DNA from: Haloprofundus salilacus
GTDB taxonomy: Archaea; Halobacteriota; Halobacteria; Halobacteriales; Haloferacaceae
Reading direction: 5' to 3'
Length of the DNA: 64,000 bases
Assembly: GCF_020150815.1 (NCBI RefSeq)
Contig: NZ_CP083723.1
Coordinates: forward strand, 1,860,001-1,924,000
Position 1 is the stretch's first letter. Each line of letters starts with the position of its first letter. A program made the translations under genes and the position numbers. The notes beneath the pieces are model-generated. The model worked only from the letters and a program-made list of their open reading frames with translations. It was not told the origin of the DNA and ran no database searches. Below, piece after piece: positions 1 through 8,912 of the stretch.

Positions 1-294
1 GAGCGACTCGCCGCCGACGTCGACGACGAAGAACCACGGTCTGACCACCTCCGCGAGCGCCCCTGGTCGGAGAAACAACTGCCCGTCGAGCAGCATCGCC
101 GCCTGCATGAGGTAGACGCCCTCGTCGTCGTTGACCGAGTGGTAGGCGAACAGGTCGGTCGCCAGCCAGCCGACGACGACGGCGGCGAGAGCAGAGAGGC
201 CGAGGACGCCGAGTACGAACGCCCGACTGCGGGCGGACGACGCGAGGGCGGCGAGAGAGGGTGCGTTCGCGGGGCGGCGGTCCGGCGGCGACAT
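1..294 (-). CDS. N-terminus of a polytopic membrane protein, GT-C glycosyltransferase-like (partial)
   Basis: Only the first 98 codons are present; the gene runs off the left edge. A hydrophobic helix spans residues 25-46 and is followed by NDDEGVYLMQAAMLL (55-69). An acidic cluster just after the first membrane segment, followed by a short amphipathic stretch, is typical of GT-C-fold (ArnT/PMT-like) glycosyltransferases that use polyprenyl-phosphate sugars. The ATG overlaps the stop of the upstream ABC ATPase gene as TGATG, so the two are probably translationally coupled and share the iron-transporter transcript. The GT-C assignment rests on the N-terminal pattern alone and could be wrong; another multispanning enzyme is possible. 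Confidence 0.5.
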   Translation of the reverse strand, partial: MSPPDRRPANAPSLAALASSARSRAFVLGVLGLSALAAVVVGWLATDLFAYHSVNDDEGVYLMQAAMLLDGQLFLRPGALAEVVRPWFFVVDVGGESL

Positions 295-1439
295 CAGCGG
301 TCGACGACGGTCTCGGCCCCTTCGGGGAACCACGAGAGGTCGTGCGTCGCCGCCAGCGAGAGGGCGACGCGCTCGCCCCGTTCGAGGTGAACGTCGTGGT
401 TGTGCATGCAGCTCACCGACTCGCCGGAGTCGAGTTCGATCTCGTATAGCGCCGTCGGACCGAGGTAGCGTCGGGAGGCGACGACGCCGACGCCGTCGCC
501 GTCGGAGTCCGGAGTCGCTTCGAGGTCGTCCGGGCGGACCAGAAGTTCTATCGCCGAGCCCTCGTACTCCGGCGCGAGGCCGTGAATCCGCTCGCGTGGG
601 ATGTCGCCGACGGCAGTGGAGACGACGTCCCGACCGACCGTGCCGCCCAGGAAACTCGCGTGGCCGAGGAAGCTCGCGACGAACCGCGACTCGGGGTGCT
701 GGAACACCTGCTCGGGACGACCGACCTGTTCGATGCGTCCGGCGTTGACGACGGCGACGCGGTCCGACATCGACATCGCTTCCTCCTGGTCGTGGGTGAC
801 CGAGACGGCGGTTACGCCCGCCTCCTTGAGGATGCGACGCACCTCCTCTCGCATCCGGACGCGGAGGTCGACGTCGAGGTTCGAGAACGGTTCGTCGAGC
901 AGTAACACCGCCGGCTCGGGCGCGAGCGAGCGCGCCAGTGCGACGCGTTGCTGCTGCCCTCCGGAGAGTTCGTCGGGATACGAGTCGCGCTGAGCGTCGA
1001 GACCGACGAGGTCCAGCAGTTCGCTCACGCGCGCCTCGCGTTCGGCCTCGTCCCACTCCTTCAGCCCGAAGGCGACGTTCTCGCCCGCAGTGAGGTGCGG
1101 AAACAGCGCGAACTCCTGGAAGACGACGCCGACGCCGCGCCGCTCGGGCGCGCGGAACGACCCGTTTCCGGAGACGACGTCGCCGTCGAGGCGAATCTCG
1201 CCCGCGTCCGGCCGTTCCAGTCCGGCAACGAGCCTGAGCGTCGTCGTCTTCCCGCAACCCGAGGGACCGAGCAGCGTCAGTATCTCGCCTTCTTCGACGG
1301 AGAGCGAGAGGTTCCGGATGACCGTCTCGTCGCCGAAGCGCTTGGAGACGCCGTCGAGTTCCAGCACCGATTCGTCCGAGCGAGTCGACTCCGCCGTCGA
1401 GCGCACCGTCGTCTCGTTGACCATCGTGTTATCGACCAT
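294..1439 (-). CDS. Iron(III)-type ABC transporter ATP-binding protein
   Basis: This 381-residue ATPase should power import through the adjacent permease. Walker A is GPSGCGKT (58-65), the Q-loop is FQEF around 107-110, the signature is LSGGQQQ (158-164) and Walker B is VLLLDEP (178-184). A C-terminal region of about 140 residues resembles the TOBE regulatory domain of the FbpC/PotA group. It is third in a leftward operon after the binding protein and the double permease, the standard order of Fbp/Sfu iron(III) importers. The iron operator in front of the operon supports iron as the substrate. FbpC-like ATPases for thiamine or spermidine are alternatives by sequence alone. Confidence 0.88.
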   Translation of the reverse strand: MVDNTMVNETTVRSTAESTRSDESVLELDGVSKRFGDETVIRNLSLSVEEGEILTLLGPSGCGKTTTLRLVAGLERPDAGEIRLDGDVVSGNGSFRAPERRGVGVVFQEFALFPHLTAGENVAFGLKEWDEAEREARVSELLDLVGLDAQRDSYPDELSGGQQQRVALARSLAPEPAVLLLDEPFSNLDVDLRVRMREEVRRILKEAGVTAVSVTHDQEEAMSMSDRVAVVNAGRIEQVGRPEQVFQHPESRFVASFLGHASFLGGTVGRDVVSTAVGDIPRERIHGLAPEYEGSAIELLVRPDDLEATPDSDGDGVGVVASRRYLGPTALYEIELDSGESVSCMHNHDVHLERGERVALSLAATHDLSWFPEGAETVVDR

Positions 1440-1540
1440 CGTCTATCACCAGTGTCGAACCGCAGTCGTTCGTGCCATCGTTGTTCGAATCATCGTTCTT
1501 CGAATCGGTGTCGCCGTTTTCCGTGTGTTCGTTCAGTCCA

Positions 1541-3175
1541 TCACTTGACATCGTACCCCTCCTGCGAGACGATGACGAGCATCGAGAGCCCGGAGACGGC
1601 GAGAAGGATGAGCGCCGGCACCGCGGCGCGGCCGAAGTAACCCTGACTGTACGCCGACCAGACGCGCGTGACGAGCGTCTCGAACCCCGTCGGCGCGAGA
1701 AACAGCGTCGCCGGGAGCTCCTTCATCGTCGTGAGAAAGACGAGCGCCATCCCGCCAAGCAGCCCCGGTGCGACGAGCGGGAGCGTGACACTCCGAAACG
1801 CGCCGCTCGGGGTTCGCCCGAGCGTCCGCGCCGCCTCTGGCAGTTTGGGGTCGACCCGGAGGAACGACGCCCGGAGCGACCCGACCGCCTGCGGGAGAAA
1901 GCGGACAACGTAGGCGAACACCAGCAGGTAGAGCGTCTGGTAGACGGGGCGCGCGTAGGAGGTACCTAGATAGACGAGCGCCAGTCCGATGACCACGCCG
2001 GGAACGGCGTAGCCGACGTACGTCGCGCGCTCGGCGAGCGTCGCCACCGTCCCGCGGTGATGAGCGGCGACGTAGGCGACGGGGAGCGCGAACACCGCGG
2101 CGACGGCGGCGGTGGCGGCTGCGACACCGACGGAGTTGAGAACGTACGAGACGTCGAACGCCAGCGTCTCGCTGCCCACGTTGCTCGCTCCGCGGACGAA
2201 CCACGTTCCGAGAATCGCCAGCGGGACGACGAGCGCCAACCCGGCGACCGAGCCACAGAACCCGAGCGCCGGGAGTTTCCACCGACCGAGTCGAACCCGG
2301 TCTGTCGCTCTGCCGCCGCCGTATACCTGTTCGTCGCCGCGGATGCGCGACTCGGCGGCCAGAATCAGAAGCGTCACCGCGACCAGTTGCAGCGACAGCA
2401 GCGCGGCGAAGTCGCGGCCGAAGGAGTTGAACTCGACGAAGATGACCCGCGTGAACGCGTCGAAGCGCATGATGGCGGGCGTCCCGAAGTCCGAGAGCGT
2501 GTACAGTGCCACGAACAGCGACCCGGCGGCCACCGCCGGGCGAATCTGCGGCACCGTCACGCGGCGGAACGCCTCCCACCGGGAGTGGCGGAGCGTCCGC
2601 GCCGCCTCGACGAGCGTCGTGTCCATCGACTTTAGCGCCGCCCGCGTCGTGATGTAGACGTACGGGTAGGTGTACAGCGTGAGCACGAGCGTCGCCCCGA
2701 CGAAGCCGTACAGTCGCGGCAGCGACTCGACGCCGAGCGGCGCGAGTAAGCGCTGGAGCGCCCCCCGCGGCCCGAACGCCGTGACGAACGCGAACGCGCC
2801 GATGTAGCTCGGGATGACCAGCGGCAGCGACACCGCGACGGTCCAGAACTGACGCAGCGGGAGGTCGGTCCGGACGGTCAGGTACGCCAGCGGGACGCCG
2901 ACGAGAATCGACGCCGCGGTGACAGCGACAACCAGCGCGGCGCTGTTGGCGAACACTTCGAGCGTCTCTGGGCGCGTCGAGAGCGCCACCGCCTCCGCTA
3001 CCCCCACGTCGAAGGCGAGTCGGACTAGCCAGACCAGCGGGAGGAGGACGAGAGCGGCTACCGTCGCCGACGCGAGCGACAGACCGAGCGGCGGCGGCGA
3101 CCCGCCAAATGGCGAACTCGAGTCGTCGGCGTCGCTGGCGGCGTCGTCTGTTCCGGGAGCGTGTTCGGCGTCCAT
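1541..3175 (-). CDS. Iron(III)-type ABC transporter permease, fused double-domain
   Basis: The 544-residue integral membrane protein holds two permease halves in one chain, about twelve hydrophobic segments in all. Each half carries an EAA loop that contacts the ATPase: EAARTLRHSRWEAFRR in the first half and EAARTLGRTPSGAFRS in the second. Fused halves are characteristic of FbpB/SfuB/CysW-like iron(III) permeases. An acidic hydrophilic N-terminus of about 25 residues precedes the first helix. It lies 45 bases after the binding-protein gene and 101 bases before the ATPase gene in the same direction, so the three form one transporter. Confidence 0.9.
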   Translation of the reverse strand: MDAEHAPGTDDAASDADDSSSPFGGSPPPLGLSLASATVAALVLLPLVWLVRLAFDVGVAEAVALSTRPETLEVFANSAALVVAVTAASILVGVPLAYLTVRTDLPLRQFWTVAVSLPLVIPSYIGAFAFVTAFGPRGALQRLLAPLGVESLPRLYGFVGATLVLTLYTYPYVYITTRAALKSMDTTLVEAARTLRHSRWEAFRRVTVPQIRPAVAAGSLFVALYTLSDFGTPAIMRFDAFTRVIFVEFNSFGRDFAALLSLQLVAVTLLILAAESRIRGDEQVYGGGRATDRVRLGRWKLPALGFCGSVAGLALVVPLAILGTWFVRGASNVGSETLAFDVSYVLNSVGVAAATAAVAAVFALPVAYVAAHHRGTVATLAERATYVGYAVPGVVIGLALVYLGTSYARPVYQTLYLLVFAYVVRFLPQAVGSLRASFLRVDPKLPEAARTLGRTPSGAFRSVTLPLVAPGLLGGMALVFLTTMKELPATLFLAPTGFETLVTRVWSAYSQGYFGRAAVPALILLAVSGLSMLVIVSQEGYDVK

Positions 3176-3220
3176 CTGTGAGTTCGGTGTGCGGCGACGA
3201 GTCGGCGGAAGCGTCCGGTC

Positions 3221-4381
3221 TCAGAGCACGCCGACGTCGCGCATGAGGTCGACGGTGCCTTCGAGGTCGGCCAGTTGTGTCAGGTCTACCCCCTCAGGCG
3301 GGTTCAACTCGTCGATACGTGGGAGGTCGCCGACGGGGTCGACGCCGGAGACGAGCGGGTACTCGAACGTCTCGCGGGCGAAGTAGTCCTGCGCCTCCGC
3401 CGACAGCAGGTGGCGGACGAAGTTCGCCGCGAGTTCCCGGTTGTCGGTAGTGTCGAGCGTACAGGCCCCGGCGACGTTGAAGATGCTCCCGGCGTCGCCG
3501 TTCGTGAACGCCGTCGTAAGCGGCGCCTCGCCGCGGCCCGCGAGGACGCGCTGGATGTAGTAGTGGTTCGCGAAGCCGACCGATATCTCGCCGTCGGCGA
3601 TGGCCTGACAGACGAGGAACTCGTCGGTGTACTCCTGGACGCCGAGGTCCAGCATCCCCTGCAACCACTCGCGAGTGCGCTGGTCGCCCTTCAGTACGCG
3701 CATCGCGGTGACGAACGCCTGGAACGAGCCGTAGGTGGGTGCCCAGCCGACCTGGTCGGCGAACCGCTCGGCGTCGGGGAAGGCGTAGATATCTCCGGGA
3801 ATGTCCGACGCGGACCACTGGTCGGTGTTGTACGGAACCGTCCGGGCACGGCCGGAGGTGCCAGTCCACTGACCGTCGGGGTCACGGAACTCCTCGCGGA
3901 CGAGTTCGAGCACCTCGTCGGGGAGCGCGACCGTTCGGCCTTCTTCGGCGAGCGTGCCGAGCGACCCGGCGTTGACCGAGTAGAACACGTCCGCGGGGCT
4001 CCCGTCGCCCTCGGTGAGAATCTGGTTGACGAGGTCCGACGAGCCCGCGTAGCGAACCTGCACGGAGAAATCGTCGTAGAGGTCGTCGATGAACTGGACG
4101 AGTTCGCCGACGAGCGCCTCGCCGCGGCCGGAGTAGACGGTGAGTTCACCGGAGAGATCGGGCATCTCCGTCATCGAGGTGCCGCCCTCGATGGACCGCT
4201 CGCCGAACGGCGACCGGCCCGACCCGATCTGGCCGATGGCCTGCGATCCGTTCTCGCTGTCACCGCCACTGCTCTCGCCGTCGAGTAGACCGTTACAGCC
4301 TGCGAGGGCTGCGATACCGGCCGTAACGCCCGTCGCGACGAGGCGACGACGGGTGGGCCGTCCGAAGTCGTTTCGCTCCAT
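3221..4381 (-). CDS. Iron(III)-type ABC transporter substrate-binding lipoprotein
   Basis: The 386-residue protein starts with a twin-arginine signal (TRRRLVATG, 10-18) and a lipobox LAGC with the lipidated cysteine at 29, followed by a Ser/Gly/Glu-rich linker, as in haloarchaeal Tat lipoproteins. The mature part (ELTVYSGRGEALVGELVQ and later ANHYYIQRVLAGRGEAP) matches the family 1 fold of FbpA-like ferric-binding proteins, which deliver iron from outside the cell to the permease. The start is well supported: a TATA-like tatatg lies about 26 bases upstream, with an iron-type operator between it and the ATG. It is the first gene of the leftward operon. Confidence 0.9.
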   Translation of the reverse strand: MERNDFGRPTRRRLVATGVTAGIAALAGCNGLLDGESSGGDSENGSQAIGQIGSGRSPFGERSIEGGTSMTEMPDLSGELTVYSGRGEALVGELVQFIDDLYDDFSVQVRYAGSSDLVNQILTEGDGSPADVFYSVNAGSLGTLAEEGRTVALPDEVLELVREEFRDPDGQWTGTSGRARTVPYNTDQWSASDIPGDIYAFPDAERFADQVGWAPTYGSFQAFVTAMRVLKGDQRTREWLQGMLDLGVQEYTDEFLVCQAIADGEISVGFANHYYIQRVLAGRGEAPLTTAFTNGDAGSIFNVAGACTLDTTDNRELAANFVRHLLSAEAQDYFARETFEYPLVSGVDPVGDLPRIDELNPPEGVDLTQLADLEGTVDLMRDVGVL

Positions 4382-4386
4382 GTGTT

Positions 4387-4402
4387 TTTAGGTATGCCTA
4401 AA
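4387..4402. promoter_or_regulatory. Iron-type operator (DtxR/SirR-like palindrome) of the iron(III) importer
   Basis: Perfect palindrome TTTAGG-tatg-CCTAAA, centred about 13 bases upstream of the binding-protein ATG, between the start and a TATA-like element (about 4405-4411 on the minus strand). A repressor bound here would block initiation. The half-site resembles DtxR-family iron-repressor sites. Identity of the regulator is inferred, not shown. Confidence 0.78.
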
Positions 4403-4404
4403 AT

Positions 4405-4411
4405 CATATAG
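4405..4411 (-). promoter_or_regulatory. TATA-like element of the iron(III) importer operon
   Basis: The minus strand reads ctatatga, about 26 bases upstream of the ATG at 4381. This implies a leaderless transcript, common in haloarchaea, and places the iron operator between TATA and start. Confidence 0.55.
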
Positions 4412-4429
4412 AGCTACCGATTCGGACGC

Positions 4430-5602
4430 TCAGTCGTCACTCGGTATCGGTCGTTCTGCGGTCCGAGGCGCGTTGAGGGCGTCGAGTGCGTTCAGGCAGT
4501 CGAGCCACTCGCGCATCCGCTCGCCGACGAAGGTGAAGAACGCACCGTTGTTGTATTCGTCCCAGTCGCCGTCGGCGAGTTCGTCCGCGATGGAACCGAA
4601 GACGCCTGCGTACGTCTCACAGCCGTCGCCTACCTCGTCGACGATTTCCCAGAGGTATTCGTTCAGTTCGAGACCCGGAACCTCGTTGTTGAGGTCGTCG
4701 AACGTCGGGCGCGGGGCTTTGTTGTGTTCGCAGAGGGGTCGGCCGTTCACCACGTCCTTGTCGAGCACGTCGGCGGCGCGCTTGAGGAACACGCCCGACC
4801 AGATGTCGTCGAATCGGCCGACGTCCCACTCGTTGTCGTCCATCGGGAGTTGGTAGAACGCCGGGATTATCTCGCGGCGGAAGGCGAGATTCATCGAGCA
4901 GACAGTGAGATACTGGCCCCGGTCGGCGACGAACTCGTCGTCGAAGTCCTCGGCGGCGGTTCGGGTCTGCGCCTGTCCACGGAGGTCGCCGTCCATCAGG
5001 ATGCGCACTGCGTCGAGGTCCGGGACGTTCGTCCACAGCCCCTGGGAGGCGACCACGTCGTCGACGTGGCGGGTGTCGGTCTCGACCGTCTCGTCCATCG
5101 CCGCGTACGGGTAACCGCGGGGGTAGAGTCCGTGTTCGTCGAAGTTCTGGTAGAGGACGTTCACCCACCGCTCGTCGGAGCGGACGCACTCTATCTCGCC
5201 TTCGTACGCCAGATTTTCGAAATGGCGACCGAAGAAGTCCGCTTCGGGATGCGGGAGCGTGTCGTCGTCGATGAAGAAGCCGTACTCGAACTCGTTGGCC
5301 CACAGATAGAGGAGACCGAAGGAGGTCTGGGCGTGACTGGCGGCCGGAATCAGGTGGGCGTACTCGGAGAGACCACGCGCCTCGAACCACGCCTCCCGCC
5401 GACTCCCGTCGAACACCTCGCCGGAGACGCCCTCCTCGTCGAGCATCGTGCGCATCGCCGCCGTGTCGCAGAAATCCTCGGTGACGAGCACGACGTGCAG
5501 TCGGTCGAGGTCGAACCCGTGTTCGCGGGCGTTCTCGAAGTACGCCCGCATGCACTCGTACGCTCGTATCGTCGGGACGATGACGCAGGTGTCGGCTGCC
5601 AT
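4430..5602 (-). CDS. Reversibly-glycosylated-polypeptide-like glycosyltransferase (GT75-like), iron-operator controlled
   Basis: The protein is 390 residues from ATG 5602. It opens with CVIVPTIRAYECMRAYFEN and carries an acidic FFIDDDTLPHPEADF motif near residue 115, typical of nucleotide-sugar binding. A second conserved zone reads NLAFRREIIPAFYQ. This layout resembles reversibly glycosylated polypeptides (UDP-arabinopyranose mutase family, GT75), often named alpha-1,4-glucan-protein synthase in haloarchaea. No signal or membrane segment is seen, so it should be cytosolic. Two iron-type operators occupy its promoter, which is unexpected for this family. A GTG at 5617 is an alternative start; it would put the nearer operator at the same distance from the start as in the other iron promoters. 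The sugar and acceptor are unknown. Confidence 0.68.
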   Translation of the reverse strand: MAADTCVIVPTIRAYECMRAYFENAREHGFDLDRLHVVLVTEDFCDTAAMRTMLDEEGVSGEVFDGSRREAWFEARGLSEYAHLIPAASHAQTSFGLLYLWANEFEYGFFIDDDTLPHPEADFFGRHFENLAYEGEIECVRSDERWVNVLYQNFDEHGLYPRGYPYAAMDETVETDTRHVDDVVASQGLWTNVPDLDAVRILMDGDLRGQAQTRTAAEDFDDEFVADRGQYLTVCSMNLAFRREIIPAFYQLPMDDNEWDVGRFDDIWSGVFLKRAADVLDKDVVNGRPLCEHNKAPRPTFDDLNNEVPGLELNEYLWEIVDEVGDGCETYAGVFGSIADELADGDWDEYNNGAFFTFVGERMREWLDCLNALDALNAPRTAERPIPSDD

Positions 5603-5620
5603 GGTCGTTGCCAGCACGTT

Positions 5621-5636
5621 TTTAGGATAACCTAAA
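5621..5636. promoter_or_regulatory. Iron-type operator, proximal copy, glycosyltransferase promoter
   Basis: Perfect TTTAGG-ataa-CCTAAA palindrome inside a longer A/T-flanked context (ttttt...aaaaa). It is centred 26 bases upstream of ATG 5602, or 11 bases upstream of the alternative GTG 5617. Same consensus as the operators at 4387 and 21843. Confidence 0.75.
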
Positions 5637-5649
5637 AAGACTGCCGGTT

Positions 5650-5665
5650 TTTAGGACAGCCTAAA
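5650..5665. promoter_or_regulatory. Iron-type operator, distal copy, glycosyltransferase promoter
   Basis: TTTAGG-acag-CCTAAA palindrome, centre to centre 29 bases from the proximal copy. It lies in the 102-base gap between the glycosyltransferase and purL. Both genes run leftward, so this site serves the glycosyltransferase, not purL. Confidence 0.73.
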
Positions 5666-5704
5666 TCATCGGCGACCCGACGGTCGACCGCGCCGCCGAC
5701 GGTC

Positions 5705-7813
5705 TCAGTCCAACTCGCGGGCGAGCACGCCGCGCAACTCGCGGATCTCGTCGACCGAGTAGTCGAGCGAGTCGTCGCCGGCGGTGAGCGAGAGCGTCCC
5801 GTCGTCGGTGGCGTCGCCGAGTTCGACGACAGGCGCGACGCCGTCGAACGCTTCCCACACGGCCTCTGGGTCCGTGGTCTCGACGACGGCGCGGCCGGGC
5901 GTCTCGTCGAACAGCGCGAGCGCGCCGTCGAGGGCGACGTCCGCACCCGCGTCCGTGGTGACCATCTCCGCCAGCGAGACGGCGAGGCCGCCGTGGCTCA
6001 CGTCGTGGACCGCGAGCGTCGCGTCGTCGTTGGCGACGGCGGCGAGCACCGAGACGACCTCGCCCGGATTCTCGGGCAGTTCGGGGAAACGGTCGGTGCC
6101 ACCTGCGTACGCGAGGTACTCCGACCCGCCGAGCGCCGCGCCCGCCTCGCCGACGAGGAGCAGCGTTCCCTCTCCCGCGAACGCCGCGGACGGCGCGTCG
6201 TAGCCGTCCTTCGTGCCGACGACGGCGAGCGTCGGCGTCGGCGGAATCGGTCCCGTGACTGAGTCGTTGTACAGCGAGACGTTACCGCCGACGACCGGCG
6301 TCGAGAGTTCGCGGCACATGTCGGCGAGACCGTCGACGATCCCTTTGAAACCGCCGTAAACCTCGGGTTTCTCGGGGTTGCCACCGTTGAGACAGTCGAC
6401 CGCCGCCAGTGGCGTCGCGCCCTTCGCGGCGAGGTTGGTGACGTTTTCGAGCGCGATAGCCCGCGCGCCGTCGTAGGGGGCGGCGCTCGTCCACTTCGGG
6501 TTCGCGCCCGAGGAGAACGCTAACCCAGTCTCTGCTTCTCGTATCGCCATCACCGCGGCGTCGTCTCCGGGTTTAACCGCCGTCCTGAGTCCGACTTCGT
6601 GATCGTACTGCCGGTAGACCCAGCGCTTGCTCGCCGTCGTGGGATTGCCGACGACCGCCTCGAACACTTCGGTGAGGTCCGCGTCGGAAAGGTCGCGCTC
6701 GGGTTGGTTGGGCGCGACCGAGTCGAGGTCGTTCATCGGCGCGCCGTCAGCGAGGTACTCCGCAGGCACGTCGACGGCGACTTCCCCACCGAAGGTGCAG
6801 ACGTAGTTGCCCTCGGCCACTTCGCCGATGACCGAACAGCCGAGGTCGTACTTTTCGGCGATTCTCTCGACGCCGGCGACGTCCTCGGGGCGGACTTCGT
6901 AGCACATCCGCTCCTGGGACTCTGCGAGCAGAATCTCCATCGCGTTCATGTTCGGTTCGCGCTGGTGGACGGCGTCGAGGTCGATGCGCGCGCCGAAGCC
7001 GCCCTTGGCGACGAGTTCGGAAGAGGCGCCGCCGAGACCCGCCGCGCCGAGGTCACGCGCCGACTGGACGAGGCCGGCGTCGACGAGTTCCTCGTTGGCT
7101 TCGATGAGCAGTTTTTCAGTATATGGGTCGCCGACCTGCACGGCGGGTCGGTCCTCGGTTTCGGCGTCCTCGGCGAGGTCCTCGCTGGCGAACGACGCGC
7201 CGCCGAGGCCGTCGCGGCCGGTGCCGTTGCCGACGAGGACGAGTTTGTTTCCGGCCTTTTGGGCCTCTGCGGTGACGAGGCGGTCGGCGGAGAGGAGGCC
7301 GACGCATGCGACGTTCACGAGCGGGTTCCCCTCGTAGTCGGGGTGGAAGTCGACGCTGCCCGTGACGGTGGGCACGCCGATGGCGTTACCGTAGTCGGCG
7401 ATGCCCTCGACGACGCCCTCGAACAGGTAACGGGAGTGCTCGTCGTCAAACTCGCCGAAGTACAGCGAGTCGGCGAGTGCAATGGGGTACGCGCCCATCG
7501 AGAGCGTGTCGCGGACGATGCCGCCGACGCCCGTCGCCGCGCCGTCGTAGGGGTCGACGTAGGAGGGGTGGTTGTGGCTCTCGATGCCGAGCGTGACGTA
7601 CGTGTCGTCGGAGATAGCGACGACCGCTGCGTCGTCACCGGGGCCGACTACCACGTCCTCGCCTTCACTGTCGAATGCCGACAGCAACGGTCGAGACGAA
7701 CGGTACGCGCAGTGTTCGCTCCAGAGGTTTTCGAACAGCGCCGCCTCGGCCGTCGTGGGTTCGCGACCGAGTTCGGCGACGACGAGTTCGCGGTCGGCGT
7801 CGGAGAGACTCAT
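5705..7813 (-). CDS. purL: Phosphoribosylformylglycinamidine synthase subunit PurL
   Basis: The 702-residue length fits the small PurL of archaea and Gram-positive bacteria, which works with separate PurS and PurQ subunits. It converts FGAR, glutamine-derived ammonia and ATP to FGAM in purine synthesis. Recognisable stretches are [17 protein letters not shown] near the N-terminus, [20 protein letters not shown] with the conserved histidines, and paired AIRS-like ATP-binding halves ([20 protein letters not shown]). No purS or purQ is next to it. The start ATG directly precedes the usual [20 protein letters not shown]-type N-terminus. Confidence 0.96.
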   Translation of the reverse strand: MSLSDADRELVVAELGREPTTAEAALFENLWSEHCAYRSSRPLLSAFDSEGEDVVVGPGDDAAVVAISDDTYVTLGIESHNHPSYVDPYDGAATGVGGIVRDTLSMGAYPIALADSLYFGEFDDEHSRYLFEGVVEGIADYGNAIGVPTVTGSVDFHPDYEGNPLVNVACVGLLSADRLVTAEAQKAGNKLVLVGNGTGRDGLGGASFASEDLAEDAETEDRPAVQVGDPYTEKLLIEANEELVDAGLVQSARDLGAAGLGGASSELVAKGGFGARIDLDAVHQREPNMNAMEILLAESQERMCYEVRPEDVAGVERIAEKYDLGCSVIGEVAEGNYVCTFGGEVAVDVPAEYLADGAPMNDLDSVAPNQPERDLSDADLTEVFEAVVGNPTTASKRWVYRQYDHEVGLRTAVKPGDDAAVMAIREAETGLAFSSGANPKWTSAAPYDGARAIALENVTNLAAKGATPLAAVDCLNGGNPEKPEVYGGFKGIVDGLADMCRELSTPVVGGNVSLYNDSVTGPIPPTPTLAVVGTKDGYDAPSAAFAGEGTLLLVGEAGAALGGSEYLAYAGGTDRFPELPENPGEVVSVLAAVANDDATLAVHDVSHGGLAVSLAEMVTTDAGADVALDGALALFDETPGRAVVETTDPEAVWEAFDGVAPVVELGDATDDGTLSLTAGDDSLDYSVDEIRELRGVLARELD

Positions 7814-7969
7814 TCACTTCCCTGTTCAGAAAGCGTCGGTAAATCCCTTTTCATGTGCACGTACGTGTGTATCACTCGGGGAGAACGGGGGGCGAAACCA
7901 GTGTCGACTCTCACCGCGAGCGTGAGATTCCGGTAGTTCTATCATTACACGTGGTCACATCGGCGACTA

Positions 7970-8179
7970 ATGGACGAATCTCGCCTTTGGGGAGGAATCG
8001 GCATCCTCATCGCGCTTGGAGGCATCGCCATCGTACTGTTCTATCCGGACTCGGAGTTCCTCAGCCAGCTCGCCGGAGGGCACGTCACCGAACTGACGTT
8101 CCTCTACGGCGTCGGGGTTATCCTCGCCGTGCTGTTCACCGCGCTCGTCATCGGCCCGAGCATGCTCCGCAGCAGGTGA
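7970..8179 (+). CDS. Small two-helix membrane protein, unknown function
   Basis: The 69-residue protein has two hydrophobic segments, about residues 6-25 and 43-63, joined by a short polar loop (YPDSEFLSQLAGGHVTE). A TATA-like tatcatta about 26 bases upstream of the ATG supports the start and a leaderless transcript. I do not recognise the family. It is separated from the PHP gene by 49 bases that contain that gene's own promoter. Confidence 0.62.
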   Translation: MDESRLWGGIGILIALGGIAIVLFYPDSEFLSQLAGGHVTELTFLYGVGVILAVLFTALVIGPSMLRSR

Positions 8180-8198
8180 CGTAGTCGGGACCGGCGAG

Positions 8199-8210
8199 TT
8201 TTTTTAGATA
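8199..8210 (+). promoter_or_regulatory. T-run and TATA-like element before the PHP gene
   Basis: Seven Ts followed by agatac, centred about 26 bases before the GTG start at 8229, fits a TATA element with leaderless start. The same T-run, 20 bases after the stop of the small membrane protein gene, could also end its transcript. Confidence 0.45.
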
Positions 8211-8228
8211 CCCTTCCAAAGGCTGTTC

Positions 8229-8912
8229 GTGTTATCGGTCGAACTGCACGCGCACTCCGCGCTGTCGTACGACGGCCGCGACCCCGTAGAGTTACTGCTC
8301 GAACAAGCCGCGGCCGTCGGTCTCGACGCGCTGGCAATTACCGACCACGACGAACTCGACGCCAGCATCGAGGCCGCCGAACGCGCCGCCGACTACGGAC
8401 TCGTCGGTATCGTCGGCATGGAGGTGACGAGTTCCGCGGGACACGTTCTGGCGTTCGACATCGACGAACCAATTCCCGCCGGCCTCTCCTACGAGGAGAC
8501 GCTCGACCGAATCCGGGAGCAGGACGGTCTCGCCGTCGTCCCCCACCCGTTCCAGAAATCCCGCCACGGCGTCGCCCCGCACATCTCGCGCGAACAACTG
8601 GCGAGCGCCGACGCCGTTGAGGTGTACAACTCCCGGCTCCTGACCGGCCTCGCCAACCGGAAAGCCGAGAAGTTCGCGCTCGCGAACGATCTCCCGATGA
8701 CCGCCGGCAGCGACGCCCACATCAGCGAGATGGTCGGGCAAGCCGTGACCGAAGTCGGGACGAACGAGCGACGCGCCGATGCCATCCTCGACGCCATCGC
8801 CGAGGGGCGGACGGGCGTCGTCGGCACCCGGACGCCGTGGCACATTAGCTTCCGACAGGCCGCCGGCGGCGCGAAACGGCGCATGAAACACACGGTGGCC
8901 GACTTTCTGTGA
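8229..8912 (+). CDS. PHP-domain metal-dependent phosphoesterase
   Basis: The 227-residue protein starts at GTG. The PHP fold shows its metal ligands: HAHS (residues 7-10), ITDHDELDAS (about 37-46), GMEVTSS, VVPHPF and TAGSDAH near residue 159. PHP proteins hydrolyse phosphoesters of nucleotides, histidinol phosphate or nucleic acids with a trinuclear metal centre. Without a fused domain the substrate cannot be deduced. The stop overlaps the start of the next gene (GTGA), so the two are translationally coupled and probably act in one process. Confidence 0.85.
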   Translation: MLSVELHAHSALSYDGRDPVELLLEQAAAVGLDALAITDHDELDASIEAAERAADYGLVGIVGMEVTSSAGHVLAFDIDEPIPAGLSYEETLDRIREQDGLAVVPHPFQKSRHGVAPHISREQLASADAVEVYNSRLLTGLANRKAEKFALANDLPMTAGSDAHISEMVGQAVTEVGTNERRADAILDAIAEGRTGVVGTRTPWHISFRQAAGGAKRRMKHTVADFL

